64,000 bases of DNA. Origin: Brevundimonas sp. UBA4553 (GTDB lineage: Bacteria > Pseudomonadota > Alphaproteobacteria > Caulobacterales > Caulobacteraceae). Where the stretch lies: contig NZ_DGLD01000004.1 of assembly GCF_002387245.1 (NCBI RefSeq), forward strand, positions 1-64,000, written 5' to 3'. Shown piece by piece: positions 33,657 to 42,227 of the stretch. Position 1 is the first letter of the stretch; each line of letters opens with the position of its first letter. The notes below the pieces were generated by a model that saw nothing but the letters and a program-made list of their open reading frames with translations, did not search any database and was not told the DNA's origin. Made by a program: the position numbers and the translations under genes.

Positions 33657-34892
33657 ATGCTCGATCGAACGACCGGGTCAGACTTCGCTGCGACGGGGGC
33701 CATGTCCGCTTTCGGTGATGTGAGAAATTCTGTCGTTAGGCGGCAGGACATTTGTCTTGAGGCCCTAGCCTTACTCCGACACAAGTCGGCCGTGTTTCCC
33801 GGTTTTAAAAATTTCTTTGTCGCGGGCCTGTCGGTCCCTCGGACCGAAGCCGTCCGATCCAGTCTTGGGGCGGCCATCGGGATCGCGACCTGCGGCGTGC
33901 TCGCCCGCTGTGTGATCGAGGGCCGGATTTCCTTTTCGCCGCTGCTGGCCGCGCCAATCGGCGCCTCGGCCGTCCTCGTTTTCGCGTTGCCAGCCAGCCC
34001 ATTGGCGCAGCCCCGCGCTGTCATCGGCGGGAACATGTTGTCGGCCATCGTGGGCCTGGCTTTCGGTTTCATTATTCCTGATCCGCTGCTGGCCTCGGTC
34101 GCAGCCGTCGGCATCGCCATCCTCGCCATGAGCCTGTTGGGCTGTCTGCATCCGCCCGGCGGCGCCATGGCCCTTGGCGCAGCGCTCGCCATGTCGTCGT
34201 CGTCGCCGCTCGGACTGGACTACCCCTTTGTGCCGGTTGGATTGTGTTCGATCCTGCTCGTGATGGCAGGAAGCCTCTATGGACGGGTTACCGGCCATGC
34301 CTACCCCCGTCGCATCGATCAGATCGTCAGCCCTCACCGCACCGGCGATAACCCGCCCTTCGAGCGGTTTGGCTATACCCGTGCGGACCTCGACCAGGCG
34401 CTCGCTCACTACGGCGAGTTGCTGGACGTGAATCACAACGATCTCGACGCGGTCTTCCGCAATGTTGAAGTTCAGGCGCATCGCCGGCTCCATGGGGCCA
34501 TTCCCTGCGCCGACATCATGTCGCGCGATGTTATTTCGTTGGTCGTCAGCCAGGCCGCCGACATCGCATTGGCCAAGCTTCAGGCCCACGATCTCAGGAC
34601 CGCTCCCGTCATCGATGCGCGCGGACGGGTAGTTGGTCTCATTCGGCGTGCCGAACTGCTCGCTGGCGGTGTTTCGCCGGTGGGCGAGCTATTGGATCCC
34701 GTCGTCGCCACCGTGGGCCTGCAGACTCCGATCGAAGAACTCCTGCCCGCTCTGTCGAGCGGCGCGATGCATGAAGCCCTGGTCATCGATGAAGATCGCG
34801 TGTTGGTCGGCATCATCACTCAGACGGATTTGCTGGCCGTTCTCTATCGCGCGCACGTCGTCGAAGCTGTCGTATCGGCAAAGGCCGCCTGA
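33657..34892 (+). CDS. HPP-family membrane protein with CBS pair
   Basis: A 411-residue protein. The N-terminal membrane domain (about residues 55-225) holds the family motif CLHPPGGAMALGAALA and several hydrophobic helices. The C-terminal half has two CBS domains (ADIMSRDVISLVV... and GELLDPVVATVGLQ...), which bind adenosine nucleotides in related proteins. HPP proteins have been linked to nitrite transport in plastids and are often found near nitric-oxide genes in bacteria, which matches the neighbouring flavohaemoglobin. Start uncertain: ATG 33702 or GTG 33793 are alternatives. It converges with hmp and shares a bidirectional terminator. Confidence 0.8.
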   Translation: MLDRTTGSDFAATGAMSAFGDVRNSVVRRQDICLEALALLRHKSAVFPGFKNFFVAGLSVPRTEAVRSSLGAAIGIATCGVLARCVIEGRISFSPLLAAPIGASAVLVFALPASPLAQPRAVIGGNMLSAIVGLAFGFIIPDPLLASVAAVGIAILAMSLLGCLHPPGGAMALGAALAMSSSSPLGLDYPFVPVGLCSILLVMAGSLYGRVTGHAYPRRIDQIVSPHRTGDNPPFERFGYTRADLDQALAHYGELLDVNHNDLDAVFRNVEVQAHRRLHGAIPCADIMSRDVISLVVSQAADIALAKLQAHDLRTAPVIDARGRVVGLIRRAELLAGGVSPVGELLDPVVATVGLQTPIEELLPALSSGAMHEALVIDEDRVLVGIITQTDLLAVLYRAHVVEAVVSAKAA

Positions 34893-34921
34893 AACTCCGC
34901 GGAGGTCTGACTGGACGGTTC

Positions 34922-34953
34922 CGATGTCTGGCGGTTCTTTCCGCCAGACATCG
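34922..34953. terminator. bidirectional terminator, HPP gene / hmp
   Basis: CGATGTCTGGCGG-ttcttt-CCGCCAGACATCG is a perfect 13-bp stem between two convergent genes. Confidence 0.8.
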
Positions 34954-34978
34954 ATAGTATACAGGCTGGTCGTTTTGG

Positions 34979-36184
34979 TCAGGCCGCGAGGCTTTCATCA
35001 GCGGGGCCGAAAAACTCATAGTGAATGCGGTCTGCCGAAACCCCGGCTGTTTGCAGGTCCAGCACGAGGGCACGCAGGAAGGGCCGAGGACCGCAGAGAT
35101 AATAGTCCGCCTCCTGGACCGGAGTGTGCTCGGTCAGCCAGGCGCCGGAAATCACGCCCTGGTGATCAAAGTTTCCGGCATCATTCGCCGCGATCATTTC
35201 GTAAAATACGGTGCTGAGCGCCCTCGGGTGAGCAGCCGTCAAGCGACGAACGTGATCACCCATGGCATGGGTCTCGGCGTCGTGCGCGCCATGGACGTAG
35301 TGGACCTCGGTCTGAGGATGTTGCGCCACGATCGTCTCCAGCATGGAGACCATTGGGGTCAAGCCCACCCCGCCGGATAGCAGGACGACCGGGCTTTGCG
35401 GTTCTTCGGACAGGAAGAAGTCGCCCGCAGGCGCGCCGACCTTCAGCACTATGCCAGGACGGGCGTTGTCATGCAGCCAGCCCGATGCCAAACCCTGCGC
35501 CTCGCGCTTGACAGTGATGCGATAGGTTTCGTCGTTCGGTGCGCAGGATATGGAGTAGTTGCGCTTCACCGGAGCATGACCGGGAATGTCGAACCAGAAG
35601 GTCAGATACTGGCCCGGACGGTGACGCAGCACCGGGCCGCCATCGACCGGCTTCAGCATGAAGGAGGTGATGACCGAACTTTCCGGACGCACCTCGACCA
35701 CCTCGAACGCGCGCCAGCCGTTCCAGCCGCCTTTGGCTGTCCCCAAGTCTTCATATATGGCGGCTTCGCGGGTGATCAGGATGTTGGCCAGGAACCAGTA
35801 GGCTTCGCCCCAGGCGTTCAGGATCTCCTCGGTTGCAGCGTCGCCCAGGACATGAGCGATGGCGCCCAGGAGAGCGTCTGCGACGTGCGGATAGTGATCA
35901 GGCTGGATCTGCAGCCCGACGTGCTTCTGGGCGATGCGTTCAACCGCAGCCGCAAGGGCGCCGAGGTTCTCGATGTTGTTGGCGTAGGCCAAGATCGCGC
36001 CGGTCAGGGCGCGCGGCTGCGAGCCGCTGTCGCCATGGTGGGACTGGTTGAACAGGTCGCGAATCTCGGCGTTCTGGAACATCCGCGAATACATCTCGTG
36101 GACGATTTCGAGCCCGTGGGCTTCGAGAGCGGGAACGGTAGCTTTGACAAGCGCGATGGTGCGCTCACTGAGGGCTTGGGCCAT
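34979..36184 (-). CDS. hmp: flavohaemoglobin (nitric oxide dioxygenase)
   Basis: A 401-residue Hmp. The globin domain (1-140) has the proximal histidine in IAQKHVGLQI (H88). The reductase part has an FAD-binding RNYSIS motif and a NAD-binding LLSGGVGLTPMVSML segment, ending HYEFFGP as usual. It converts NO with O2 and NAD(P)H to nitrate. GGAGAC lies upstream of ATG 36184. Next to a truncated globin and alternative oxidase, it indicates NO defence. The regulator is not identified; no clear FNR/NnrR box was found. Confidence 0.95.
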   Translation of the reverse strand: MAQALSERTIALVKATVPALEAHGLEIVHEMYSRMFQNAEIRDLFNQSHHGDSGSQPRALTGAILAYANNIENLGALAAAVERIAQKHVGLQIQPDHYPHVADALLGAIAHVLGDAATEEILNAWGEAYWFLANILITREAAIYEDLGTAKGGWNGWRAFEVVEVRPESSVITSFMLKPVDGGPVLRHRPGQYLTFWFDIPGHAPVKRNYSISCAPNDETYRITVKREAQGLASGWLHDNARPGIVLKVGAPAGDFFLSEEPQSPVVLLSGGVGLTPMVSMLETIVAQHPQTEVHYVHGAHDAETHAMGDHVRRLTAAHPRALSTVFYEMIAANDAGNFDHQGVISGAWLTEHTPVQEADYYLCGPRPFLRALVLDLQTAGVSADRIHYEFFGPADESLAA

Positions 36185-36231
36185 CAGAGTCTCCTGGACG
36201 AGGTGATGTGAAGGGGGAGAAGAAGGGCGGG

Positions 36232-36660
36232 CTAGGTGTTTGGGAAATTTGAACCGGGAGGCCCACCGCGCTGGACGGCGATCCCAAGCTGGAGGCTCTG
36301 GGCGATCATTCGAGATTTGCCGACAAACAGCGCCGCCGCGTTGGGTGGGCAGACCTCGAGAGCAACCCGCTCGAAGATGTCCAGCCAGCGCTGGAAATGT
36401 GGAGCGCCGATATCGAGGATGCCGACATGAACCGCCATCGGAGTCCCTTTAAATCGGCCGGTCATCAACAGCACGGACGACCAGAAGTCCCACAGCTTGT
36501 TCAGGTGCTCGTCCCAAGCCCCGCCAATCGCCCGGTCGAAGATCGGGCCGAGGAGCGGATCAATCCGAACCTCGGCATAGAAGCGGTGGACAAGGTCGCG
36601 GATCATCGATTCCGTGACGCCTACGGCAACGCCAGGACCCACGCGCGGGGATGAGATCAT
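36232..36660 (-). CDS. group III truncated haemoglobin
   Basis: A 142-residue globin; the start at ATG 36660 gives MISSPRVGPGVAVGVTES, and the upstream frame extension is not coding. Features of group III: IRDLVHRFYAEVRIDPLLGPIF, then the distal WDEHLNKLWDFWSSVLL and the proximal APHFQRWLDIF (F8 His). A role in oxygen or nitric-oxide chemistry is inferred from family and context. It lies 28 bp downstream of the alternative oxidase gene, so the two are probably co-transcribed, with hmp following. Confidence 0.85.
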   Translation of the reverse strand: MISSPRVGPGVAVGVTESMIRDLVHRFYAEVRIDPLLGPIFDRAIGGAWDEHLNKLWDFWSSVLLMTGRFKGTPMAVHVGILDIGAPHFQRWLDIFERVALEVCPPNAAALFVGKSRMIAQSLQLGIAVQRGGPPGSNFPNT

Positions 36661-36688
36661 GGCTGTCTCGGCGTACTCACGGGATCGC

Positions 36689-37378
36689 TCAAGCGGCCGT
36701 CTTCCACGTCGGTTCGAGCGTGACGTGCGGCGGGCAGGGGGCGACCGCCTGGATGGGAAGTCCGCCGAGTTCGTTGGCATAGCCGTGATTGACGTCGCGG
36801 TGGTGGGCTTCGTCGGCCCGCACGACCAGAACCACGTCGCGCAGGGTCGCTGTATCCGCCAAACCCCAGTAGCGCTTGGCGATCTCGGGAGCCGCCACAT
36901 TAGGTGAACGCCCCTCATCGATCTCGGCGAGATAGTGGGTGTAGCTGGTTACGGCTTCCTCCTCGAAATAGCCAACTACGCGGTGAGCCGTCTTCGAGGA
37001 CACGAGATACAGACCGAAGAAGAAGAGATAGAAGACCCATTGCACCGAGACGATGACGAAGCGTTCGAACAGCGTGGGCTTGGAGATCTCAATGAAGGTC
37101 ATCAGGTGCATACGCTCGTTTTCGGCTTCGTCCATCAGCGTTTTGATCCAGCCCTTATCGTCGCACATCCGGCGCAGGCAGGTCAGGTGATTGATGGTGG
37201 CGCCGACCATTCCCGGCACGGCGGCGACAGTCTCCAACACCACGGCGCGGTGACCGTACCGCTTGGCGAAAAAGGTGTCGGCGCAGAAACGCAGCAGCTT
37301 GGTGAAGCTGAACGCGACCCTGTCCGAGATACCCTTGGGCCGATGATGGACCGAGAGATCAACGAGAGGAGCAGTCAT
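36689..37378 (-). CDS. alternative oxidase (cyanide-insensitive ubiquinol oxidase)
   Basis: A 229-residue di-iron oxidase. The four conserved motifs are present: LETVAAVPGMV (E49), NERMHLMT (E88-x2-H91), FEEEAVTSYTHY (E139/E140) and RADEAHHRDVNH (E190-x2-H193). Two hydrophobic helices (about 57-70 and 105-128) place it interfacially in the membrane. It oxidises ubiquinol with O2 without pumping protons and is resistant to cyanide and NO. ATG 37378 has AAGGA upstream. It is the first gene of the aox-globin-hmp run, divergent from the FixL-like kinase at 37540 (161-bp shared promoter region). Confidence 0.92.
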   Translation of the reverse strand: MTAPLVDLSVHHRPKGISDRVAFSFTKLLRFCADTFFAKRYGHRAVVLETVAAVPGMVGATINHLTCLRRMCDDKGWIKTLMDEAENERMHLMTFIEISKPTLFERFVIVSVQWVFYLFFFGLYLVSSKTAHRVVGYFEEEAVTSYTHYLAEIDEGRSPNVAAPEIAKRYWGLADTATLRDVVLVVRADEAHHRDVNHGYANELGGLPIQAVAPCPPHVTLEPTWKTAA

Positions 37379-37539
37379 GGCCTGGTTCCTTGAGGTCGGG
37401 GAGACCTCCGGGCCGCGTTGGGCGGCGTTTGAAGTTGAAGACGGTGTAGAAGGGGGCGATCGTCGTCGATATTCCGGTCTTGTCCCTAAGGGGAATCCCG
37501 GAGGCGGCATTGGCCGTCAAACTGGGTTATGGAGTGTCG

Positions 37540-39015
37540 ATGCGAGCCATCCAGCCCCCTGAGACGGCCCCGTCCTCGCTCATCCAGCCGGCGCCGGCCT
37601 GGGTTGCCGTGGCGACGACTCTGGTTGTCGGCGCATTTGGCGTGGGGCTGCGGTTGATCCTGGGCGAAACCCTTGGAGACCACGGCGCCTTTCTGGTTTT
37701 CGTACCCGCTGTGGTCGCCGGGGCCGCACTTGGCGGTTGGCGGCCTGGGATCTTTGCGACAGTGTTGACCCTGGCCGCCGGGTTTCTGCTTACGCCCTTC
37801 AGCCAGGCCCTCGTCATTGAGGCTGTGTTGTTTTGCGGGGTCGCGGCGACGGTGACTGTTGGCGGCGAGTGGTTTCAACGCGCCCACCGGGATCTGTCAG
37901 CGCGCGAAACACATCTGCGCCTGATCCTTAATACTGTCCCCGATGCGATGATCCTGATCGACGAGAAGGGTTCGATGCGCGCTTTCAGCCCGACGGCCGA
38001 GCGACTTTTCGGTTGGCCGGTCGATGAGGCTATCGGCCAGAACGTCAACGTCCTGATGCCCGATGCTCACCGCGAGGCGCATAATTCCTATCTTCAACGA
38101 TACTACCGAACCGGCGAGCGTCGCATCATCGGCCGGGGGCGGATTGTCATGGGTCAACGCCGGGACGGCTCGACATTTCCGATGGAGCTGGCGGTCGGTG
38201 AAATGCGCACGTCCGAGGGCCGCTTTTTCACGGGGTTCGTGCGGGACCTCACCGAACGGCAGCAGGCCCAGGCCCGGCTTCAGGAGGTTCAGGAGGATCT
38301 GGTCCGTGTGTCCAGACTGACTGCGCTCGGCGAGATGGCGTCAGCCCTTGCGCATGAGCTCAATCAGCCTCTAGCAGCGATCACCAACTACCTGAAGGGT
38401 TCCAAACGTCTGTTGCAAGCCCAAGGGACGTCAGATGATCGTCTGACCCACGCGATCAGTGAAGCGGCCAACCAGGCCTTGCGGGCGGGCGAGATTATCC
38501 GACGCCTGCGCGACTTCGTCGCTCGCGGAGAGAGTGAGCGTCGTATTGAGGATCTTCTTGCACTGGTCGAGGAAGCGGGCGCTCTGGCGCTGGTCGGCGC
38601 CCGGGAGGCAGGCATACAGGTTGAGTTCGACATGGATCCGCTCGTCGGCCGCGTGCTGGTGGACAAGGTCCAGATCCAGCAGGTCCTGCTGAACCTCATA
38701 CGCAACGCGATGGAGGCCATGGAAAATACGAAATCCAAACGGCTGGCTATAAGGGTGTCCGCCGAGGAGGACATGGCTCGTGTCTCGGTCTCGGATACCG
38801 GCTCTGGCATTGGATCGGACACTGCAGAGCACCTGTTCGAGCCCTTCAGGACCACCAAGCGCAACGGCATGGGTGTAGGCCTGTCAATTTCCCGCACGAT
38901 CATCGAAGCCCATGGCGGCAAGATCGAGTTCGAAGCCCTGCCGCAAGGCGGCACGGTTTTCCACCTTACCCTTCAGCGCGCGAGCCTTGCAGAGGATTTG
39001 CCCCATGACAGCTGA
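37540..39015 (+). CDS. fixL: haem-PAS sensor histidine kinase, FixL-like
   Basis: A 491-residue kinase; ATG 37540 with GGAG 5 bp upstream is preferred over the TTG at 37480. Four short membrane helices in the first 110 residues (DUF4118-like). The PAS domain (about 128-235) has MPDAHREAHNSYLQRY with H181 at the haem-ligand position and R201 twenty residues later, the same spacing as H200/R220 in Bradyrhizobium FixL, so it should sense oxygen through haem. Kinase: phospho-acceptor H272 in AHELNQPL, then N, G1 and G2 boxes (LIRNAMEA, VSDTGSGIG, GMGVGLSISR). It overlaps the response regulator gene by 11 bp. Confidence 0.88.
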   Translation: MRAIQPPETAPSSLIQPAPAWVAVATTLVVGAFGVGLRLILGETLGDHGAFLVFVPAVVAGAALGGWRPGIFATVLTLAAGFLLTPFSQALVIEAVLFCGVAATVTVGGEWFQRAHRDLSARETHLRLILNTVPDAMILIDEKGSMRAFSPTAERLFGWPVDEAIGQNVNVLMPDAHREAHNSYLQRYYRTGERRIIGRGRIVMGQRRDGSTFPMELAVGEMRTSEGRFFTGFVRDLTERQQAQARLQEVQEDLVRVSRLTALGEMASALAHELNQPLAAITNYLKGSKRLLQAQGTSDDRLTHAISEAANQALRAGEIIRRLRDFVARGESERRIEDLLALVEEAGALALVGAREAGIQVEFDMDPLVGRVLVDKVQIQQVLLNLIRNAMEAMENTKSKRLAIRVSAEEDMARVSVSDTGSGIGSDTAEHLFEPFRTTKRNGMGVGLSISRTIIEAHGGKIEFEALPQGGTVFHLTLQRASLAEDLPHDS

Positions 39016-39613
39016 GCTGACCGTGCACGTCATCGATGATGACGAGGCAGTCCGCGACTCGACGGCATTTTTGCTCGAGACCGCAGACCTGAAGGTGCGA
39101 ACCTATGAATCGGCGGAAACCTTCCTGGCCGAGCGCGACAGAGCGCCCGGGTGCATCATCACAGATGTGCGTATGCCCGGCATCAATGGTCTGCAGCTGG
39201 CCCGAAGGATCAGAGATTCCGGATCGAACGAGCCTGTGATCGTGATCACGGGGCATGCGGACCTGCCGCTCGCGATACAAGCGATGCGCGCAGGCGTCAT
39301 CGATTTCGTTGAAAAACCCTTCGACGATGAAGTTTTGTTGGGCGCGATCAGCCGTGTTCTGGGACAGGCGGAAGGTGCGCTGTCCGCTGAAGGGCAGCGC
39401 CGGGAGATGGGGTCTCGCTTCGACAGCCTGTCCCAACGAGAGCGGGACGTTCTCGATGGCCTGGTGCAGGGACACCCGAACAAGGTGATCGCTTACGATC
39501 TGAACATAAGCCCGCGTACGGTCGAGGTGTACCGCGCCAATCTTATGACCAAGATGAAAGCAGGAAGTCTTTCGGAACTCGTGAGGATTTACCTGACGCT
39601 TCACCCTGCCTGA
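39005..39613 (+). CDS. fixJ: FixJ-family response regulator
   Basis: A 202-residue two-domain regulator. Receiver: VIDDDEAVRDS, phospho-acceptor D54 in IITDVRMPG, and a KPF motif (EKPFDDE). LuxR-type HTH at the C-terminus: LSQRERDVLDGLVQGHPNKVIAYDLNISPRTVEVYR. Overlap with fixL shows they are a pair. Likely targets are the divergent alternative oxidase genes and perhaps an FnrN/FixK gene elsewhere; none is in this window. Confidence 0.9.
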   Translation: MTAELTVHVIDDDEAVRDSTAFLLETADLKVRTYESAETFLAERDRAPGCIITDVRMPGINGLQLARRIRDSGSNEPVIVITGHADLPLAIQAMRAGVIDFVEKPFDDEVLLGAISRVLGQAEGALSAEGQRREMGSRFDSLSQRERDVLDGLVQGHPNKVIAYDLNISPRTVEVYRANLMTKMKAGSLSELVRIYLTLHPA

Positions 39614-39653
39614 TTTTCGATCCGCCCTTCCCCCAGGAAGCAGGTCGTGGTTA

Positions 39654-39668
39654 TATCGTACTACGATA
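39654..39668. promoter_or_regulatory. 15-bp palindrome, probable MarR operator
   Basis: TATCGTA-C-TACGATA is a perfect 7-1-7 inverted repeat, 24 bp upstream of ATG 39693, positioned over the promoter of the small operon whose last gene is a MarR regulator. Size and symmetry match MarR binding sites. Binding is inferred. Confidence 0.65.
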
Positions 39669-39692
39669 CAATCTCGGTTTTGAGGTGACGTG

Positions 39693-39983
39693 ATGGATAG
39701 TGTTTCAAGGCAGGAAGATCTGGCCTGCTCGCATGAGCTCCAGATTTCGGTCCGTTTCGACGAAGGGGCCTGGGTTGTCGACTGCAGTCCGATGTTCGAG
39801 ATTTTAAGCTATCCCTCCGGTGCGGCTGCTGAAGAAGCAGCGCGTCGGCTGGCCGCCCGGTTGGCCCAACAGGGGCAAGCGGTTCACGTCCTCATAGAAG
39901 ATCGCCGGCATGCTCTCGTAGGGACACAGACCTATTTTGCCAGCGAGCTAGGCCAGCCCCGCAACTCGGAGATTCGAGCATGA
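39693..39983 (+). CDS. small hypothetical protein, first gene of MarR operon
   Basis: A 96-residue soluble protein; ATG 39693 has GAGG upstream. The sequence (HELQISVRFDEGAWVVDCSPMFEILSYPSGAAAEEAARRLAARLAQQG) suggests a compact alpha/beta fold similar in layout to small DUF2188-type proteins, but it is not a confirmed match. It overlaps the next gene by 4 bp (ATGA). Confidence 0.65.
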   Translation: MDSVSRQEDLACSHELQISVRFDEGAWVVDCSPMFEILSYPSGAAAEEAARRLAARLAQQGQAVHVLIEDRRHALVGTQTYFASELGQPRNSEIRA

Positions 39984-40159
39984 CGCGGGTTCTAGTTGCA
40001 GCGGCGTCTGGGATGGCCTTGCTACTGCTTGGCATATTCATGCTGGTGTATGGAAACCTCACAGCCAATCACACTGCCCTCTGGATGGCGTTACTCCTGA
40101 TCCCTCTCGCTTTAGGCCTGCTCGGCTGGTCGGTCTTTGACCGCAACCGACGACTATAA
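39980..40159 (+). CDS. 59-residue two-helix membrane protein
   Basis: Read directly: ATG at 39980 overlapping the preceding TGA, ending at TAA 40157-40159. Two hydrophobic helices (VLVAAASGMALLLLGIFMLVY and LWMALLLIPLALGLLGW) joined by a short polar loop, with a basic C-terminal tail DRNRRL. Unknown function. The start of the MarR gene lies inside its end, so it is part of the same operon. Confidence 0.65.
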   Translation: MTRVLVAAASGMALLLLGIFMLVYGNLTANHTALWMALLLIPLALGLLGWSVFDRNRRL

Positions 40160-40631
40160 ATTCGTGAGCACTTCCGCAGACTGTTCGGTGCCAAATACTG
40201 GGAACACAGACGCTTCGTCAGACGCTTTGACGCAGACAGATTTCCAGACCCTGGCGAGATTTCGGGTAGCGATCAGGCAATATCTGGCGTTTGCAGAACA
40301 GGGAGCCAAGGCGGTTGGTTTGACCTCGCAGCAGCACCAGGCGCTTTTGATTATTAAGTCCCAAAGCTACTCGGGGCCGGTCAGAATTGGTGATGTCGCC
40401 AGACTTTTGCTCCTCAAGCCGCACAGCGCGGCTGGACTGATCGACCGTCTTGCGGAGAACCGCCTGGTTACGCGACAGTCTGCATCGGATGATCGGCGCG
40501 AGGTCCATGTCAGCCTCACGGCCGCCGGAGAAGATTGCCTTGCAAAGTTAACGGCTCGAAATCTGCAAGAACTCCGGGTGGTCTCTCCTGTGCTCTCTGC
40601 TCTGTTCGAGCAATTCGACAGCTTCGATTGA
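40137..40631 (+). CDS. MarR-family transcriptional regulator
   Basis: A 164-residue protein if TTG 40137 is the start; GTG 40164 is an alternative, and neither has a strong binding site. The winged-helix core is clear: GLTSQQHQALLII, then GDVARLLLLKPHSAAGLIDRLAENRLVTRQSASDDRREVHVSLTAAGEDCL. The DDRRE wing motif is diagnostic of MarR. It is the last gene after two small co-transcribed genes, and the palindrome at 39654 is the probable operator, giving autoregulation. Confidence 0.85.
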   Translation: MTATDDYKFVSTSADCSVPNTGNTDASSDALTQTDFQTLARFRVAIRQYLAFAEQGAKAVGLTSQQHQALLIIKSQSYSGPVRIGDVARLLLLKPHSAAGLIDRLAENRLVTRQSASDDRREVHVSLTAAGEDCLAKLTARNLQELRVVSPVLSALFEQFDSFD

Positions 40632-41035
40632 AAATGTTGGCCCTCGCACAAGAGCGTCATGTGCATACGTGATAGTCGAACCGCCGGCGCTCCTGAGCCA
40701 GCGCCTTCAGCCGATCGCGGAGCGCGCCATCCTCCGGTCGTGTCCGCAGAGAGCTGGTCAAAAGCGACAAGGGCGGCGAGCTCATGGCACCTTCTGGGCC
40801 TCTCGATGCCAACTGCTGAGGCCTGTGGAATCCGCATCGACATGAAGGCTCGAGTGCGCCGAGTGGCGCGCCGCACGCATTCGGCGGCCTTAGTCGAGTG
40901 AGGCCTTATGTGTCTACTGGTGGATACGTTGAGGGTCCGCTTTGTGCGCTGACAGCAATGTCTGTTCCTGGCGCGGAGCCGCCGTTCACCCTGCTGATCG
41001 ACGGTCTGGAAACCAAGGTGCTTTATCCGGGCTGA
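40632..41035. other. intergenic, possible degraded or chimeric stretch
   Basis: About 400 bp after the MarR gene without a supported gene. At 40659 a frame begins MCIRDS, a peptide I recall as a recurring artefact in draft assemblies (see findings). Confidence 0.4.
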
Positions 41036-41341
41036 ATGGACCGGTATCCACCCAGATGGTCGAAACGAACAAAACGCAAACCCAAGCCGATGCCGATGTG
41101 GCTGGCCGGAACGGGAGCGTTCGCCATCGCCTTTGTTGGAGCGACATACATCGTCACGCCCGACGCTCCCGGGAAGGCGGAGCTCCATCGAGAGTGGAGC
41201 AAGCGGACGACGGACCAACACTATTCCGGGTGCGGCCAAGCGCGCGCTAATAATCACGAGGACATCGCGTCGTGGGAGCCCGGCTACCGGGGCCATATGG
41301 ATGGCGATGGGGACGGGTTAGCCTGTGAGCCCTACCTTTGA
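41036..41341 (+). CDS. excalibur-domain protein
   Basis: A 101-residue protein: a basic N-terminus, one membrane segment (PMWLAGTGAFAIAFVGATYI) and the excalibur calcium-binding module at the C-terminus, YSGCGQARANNHEDIASW, ending DGDGDGLACEPYL, with the D-x-D-x-D-G loop and paired cysteines. Probably anchored in the inner membrane with the domain outside. Start uncertain. Function of excalibur proteins is unknown; the domain is often linked to nucleases. Confidence 0.75.
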   Translation: MDRYPPRWSKRTKRKPKPMPMWLAGTGAFAIAFVGATYIVTPDAPGKAELHREWSKRTTDQHYSGCGQARANNHEDIASWEPGYRGHMDGDGDGLACEPYL

Positions 41342-41494
41342 GCGTCCGCTAACTGCGAAGCGGACCTCGCGAGGTAAGCTCGGCACAAAGTCCGGTTCCT
41401 GGCTTGAAGTGAATGACCCCTCATTGCACTAAATGGTCATCATAGGCGAGGTCACCAGGCCGAGGCGAGGATAACGGCACTTGAAGCAGGTGGG

Positions 41495-41704
41495 TTAATC
41501 TGCGTCCTCGTAGTGCTTCCGGATCATCTCGCGTAGCCAAAGCGGGCGTCGGGCATCCATGTCGACTTGGTACTGGTCGCTCAGGGGCGCGGAGTCGGGA
41601 GCATCCCCGAAATCGAAGGCCTCTGGACGCGTTCGGATAAGGTTCGCGATCGGAGAGGCCTTGGGTTCAGGACCGTTTGGGCAGCCGTTTAGGTTATCGC
41701 TCAT
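41495..41704 (-). CDS. small hypothetical protein
   Basis: A 69-residue acidic soluble protein (ATG 41704; AGGAG about 14 bp upstream). Not recognised. It precedes the DUF5681 and methylase genes on the minus strand, spacing about 70 bp, and may belong to the same accessory segment. Confidence 0.45.
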   Translation of the reverse strand: MSDNLNGCPNGPEPKASPIANLIRTRPEAFDFGDAPDSAPLSDQYQVDMDARRPLWLREMIRKHYEDAD

Positions 41705-41777
41705 GGAATTTATCTTGCTCCTATTCGCCGATCACTCAAGTCGTGTTTTTGGGTCCTAGTAGTGCTCGCCCCTGTTG

Positions 41778-42227
41778 TCACAAACGCCAGGTGAACTTCC
41801 GGAGTATGTTGAGATTCTTCCACTCCCACTTCTTTAGGCCGTTGATGCTCTTGTTGACGGCGTGGGCTTCAGCCTTTTCAACGACTCGATCCAATTTGGG
41901 ATTGGCTTTTTCGTGCTCTCGTAGAGCCTCACAATGTATTTTGTGCAGATAACGTTGGGTCGGACCATTGCCCTTCAGGGCGCTCATTTTCATTGACTGC
42001 AAGTTTGCGACATGGAACGGCACCTGACGCGATCCAGCGCTAGTCCGTATCGTGACCAATTCTTCTGTAGTGCCGAGGGTGTCTCGGCGTCCCTGCCGGC
42101 TGGAGATCGCGCGCTGGTGCTTGGTGCGTGGCCGCCCCAATGGGTTGCCGGACTCGCCTTTGGCGAACTGACCCTTGGGCGTCCGGCGCCGCGGCAGGTT
42201 CTTGAAATCAATCTCGTCGTCCATCAC
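41778..42227 (-). CDS. DUF5681 domain protein
   Basis: A 149-residue basic protein with KGQFAKGESGNPLGRPRTKHQR near the start, the DUF5681 signature typical of phage- and island-borne genes near terminases and DNA methylases. The start overlaps the methylase stop by 4 bp, so the two are co-expressed. Function not known; a DNA-binding or packaging-associated role is inferred from the family's context. Confidence 0.75.
   Translation of the reverse strand: MMDDEIDFKNLPRRRTPKGQFAKGESGNPLGRPRTKHQRAISSRQGRRDTLGTTEELVTIRTSAGSRQVPFHVANLQSMKMSALKGNGPTQRYLHKIHCEALREHEKANPKLDRVVEKAEAHAVNKSINGLKKWEWKNLNILRKFTWRL

Noticed and set aside
37379..37539. FNR/FixK box between alternative oxidase and fixL
   Set aside because: No sequence close to TTGAT-N4-ATCAA is present; only partial look-alikes such as TTGGCCGTCAA.
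40367..41296. Minus-strand frame of 309 codons over MarR and excalibur genes
   Set aside because: Runs antisense to two recognisable genes and has no motif.
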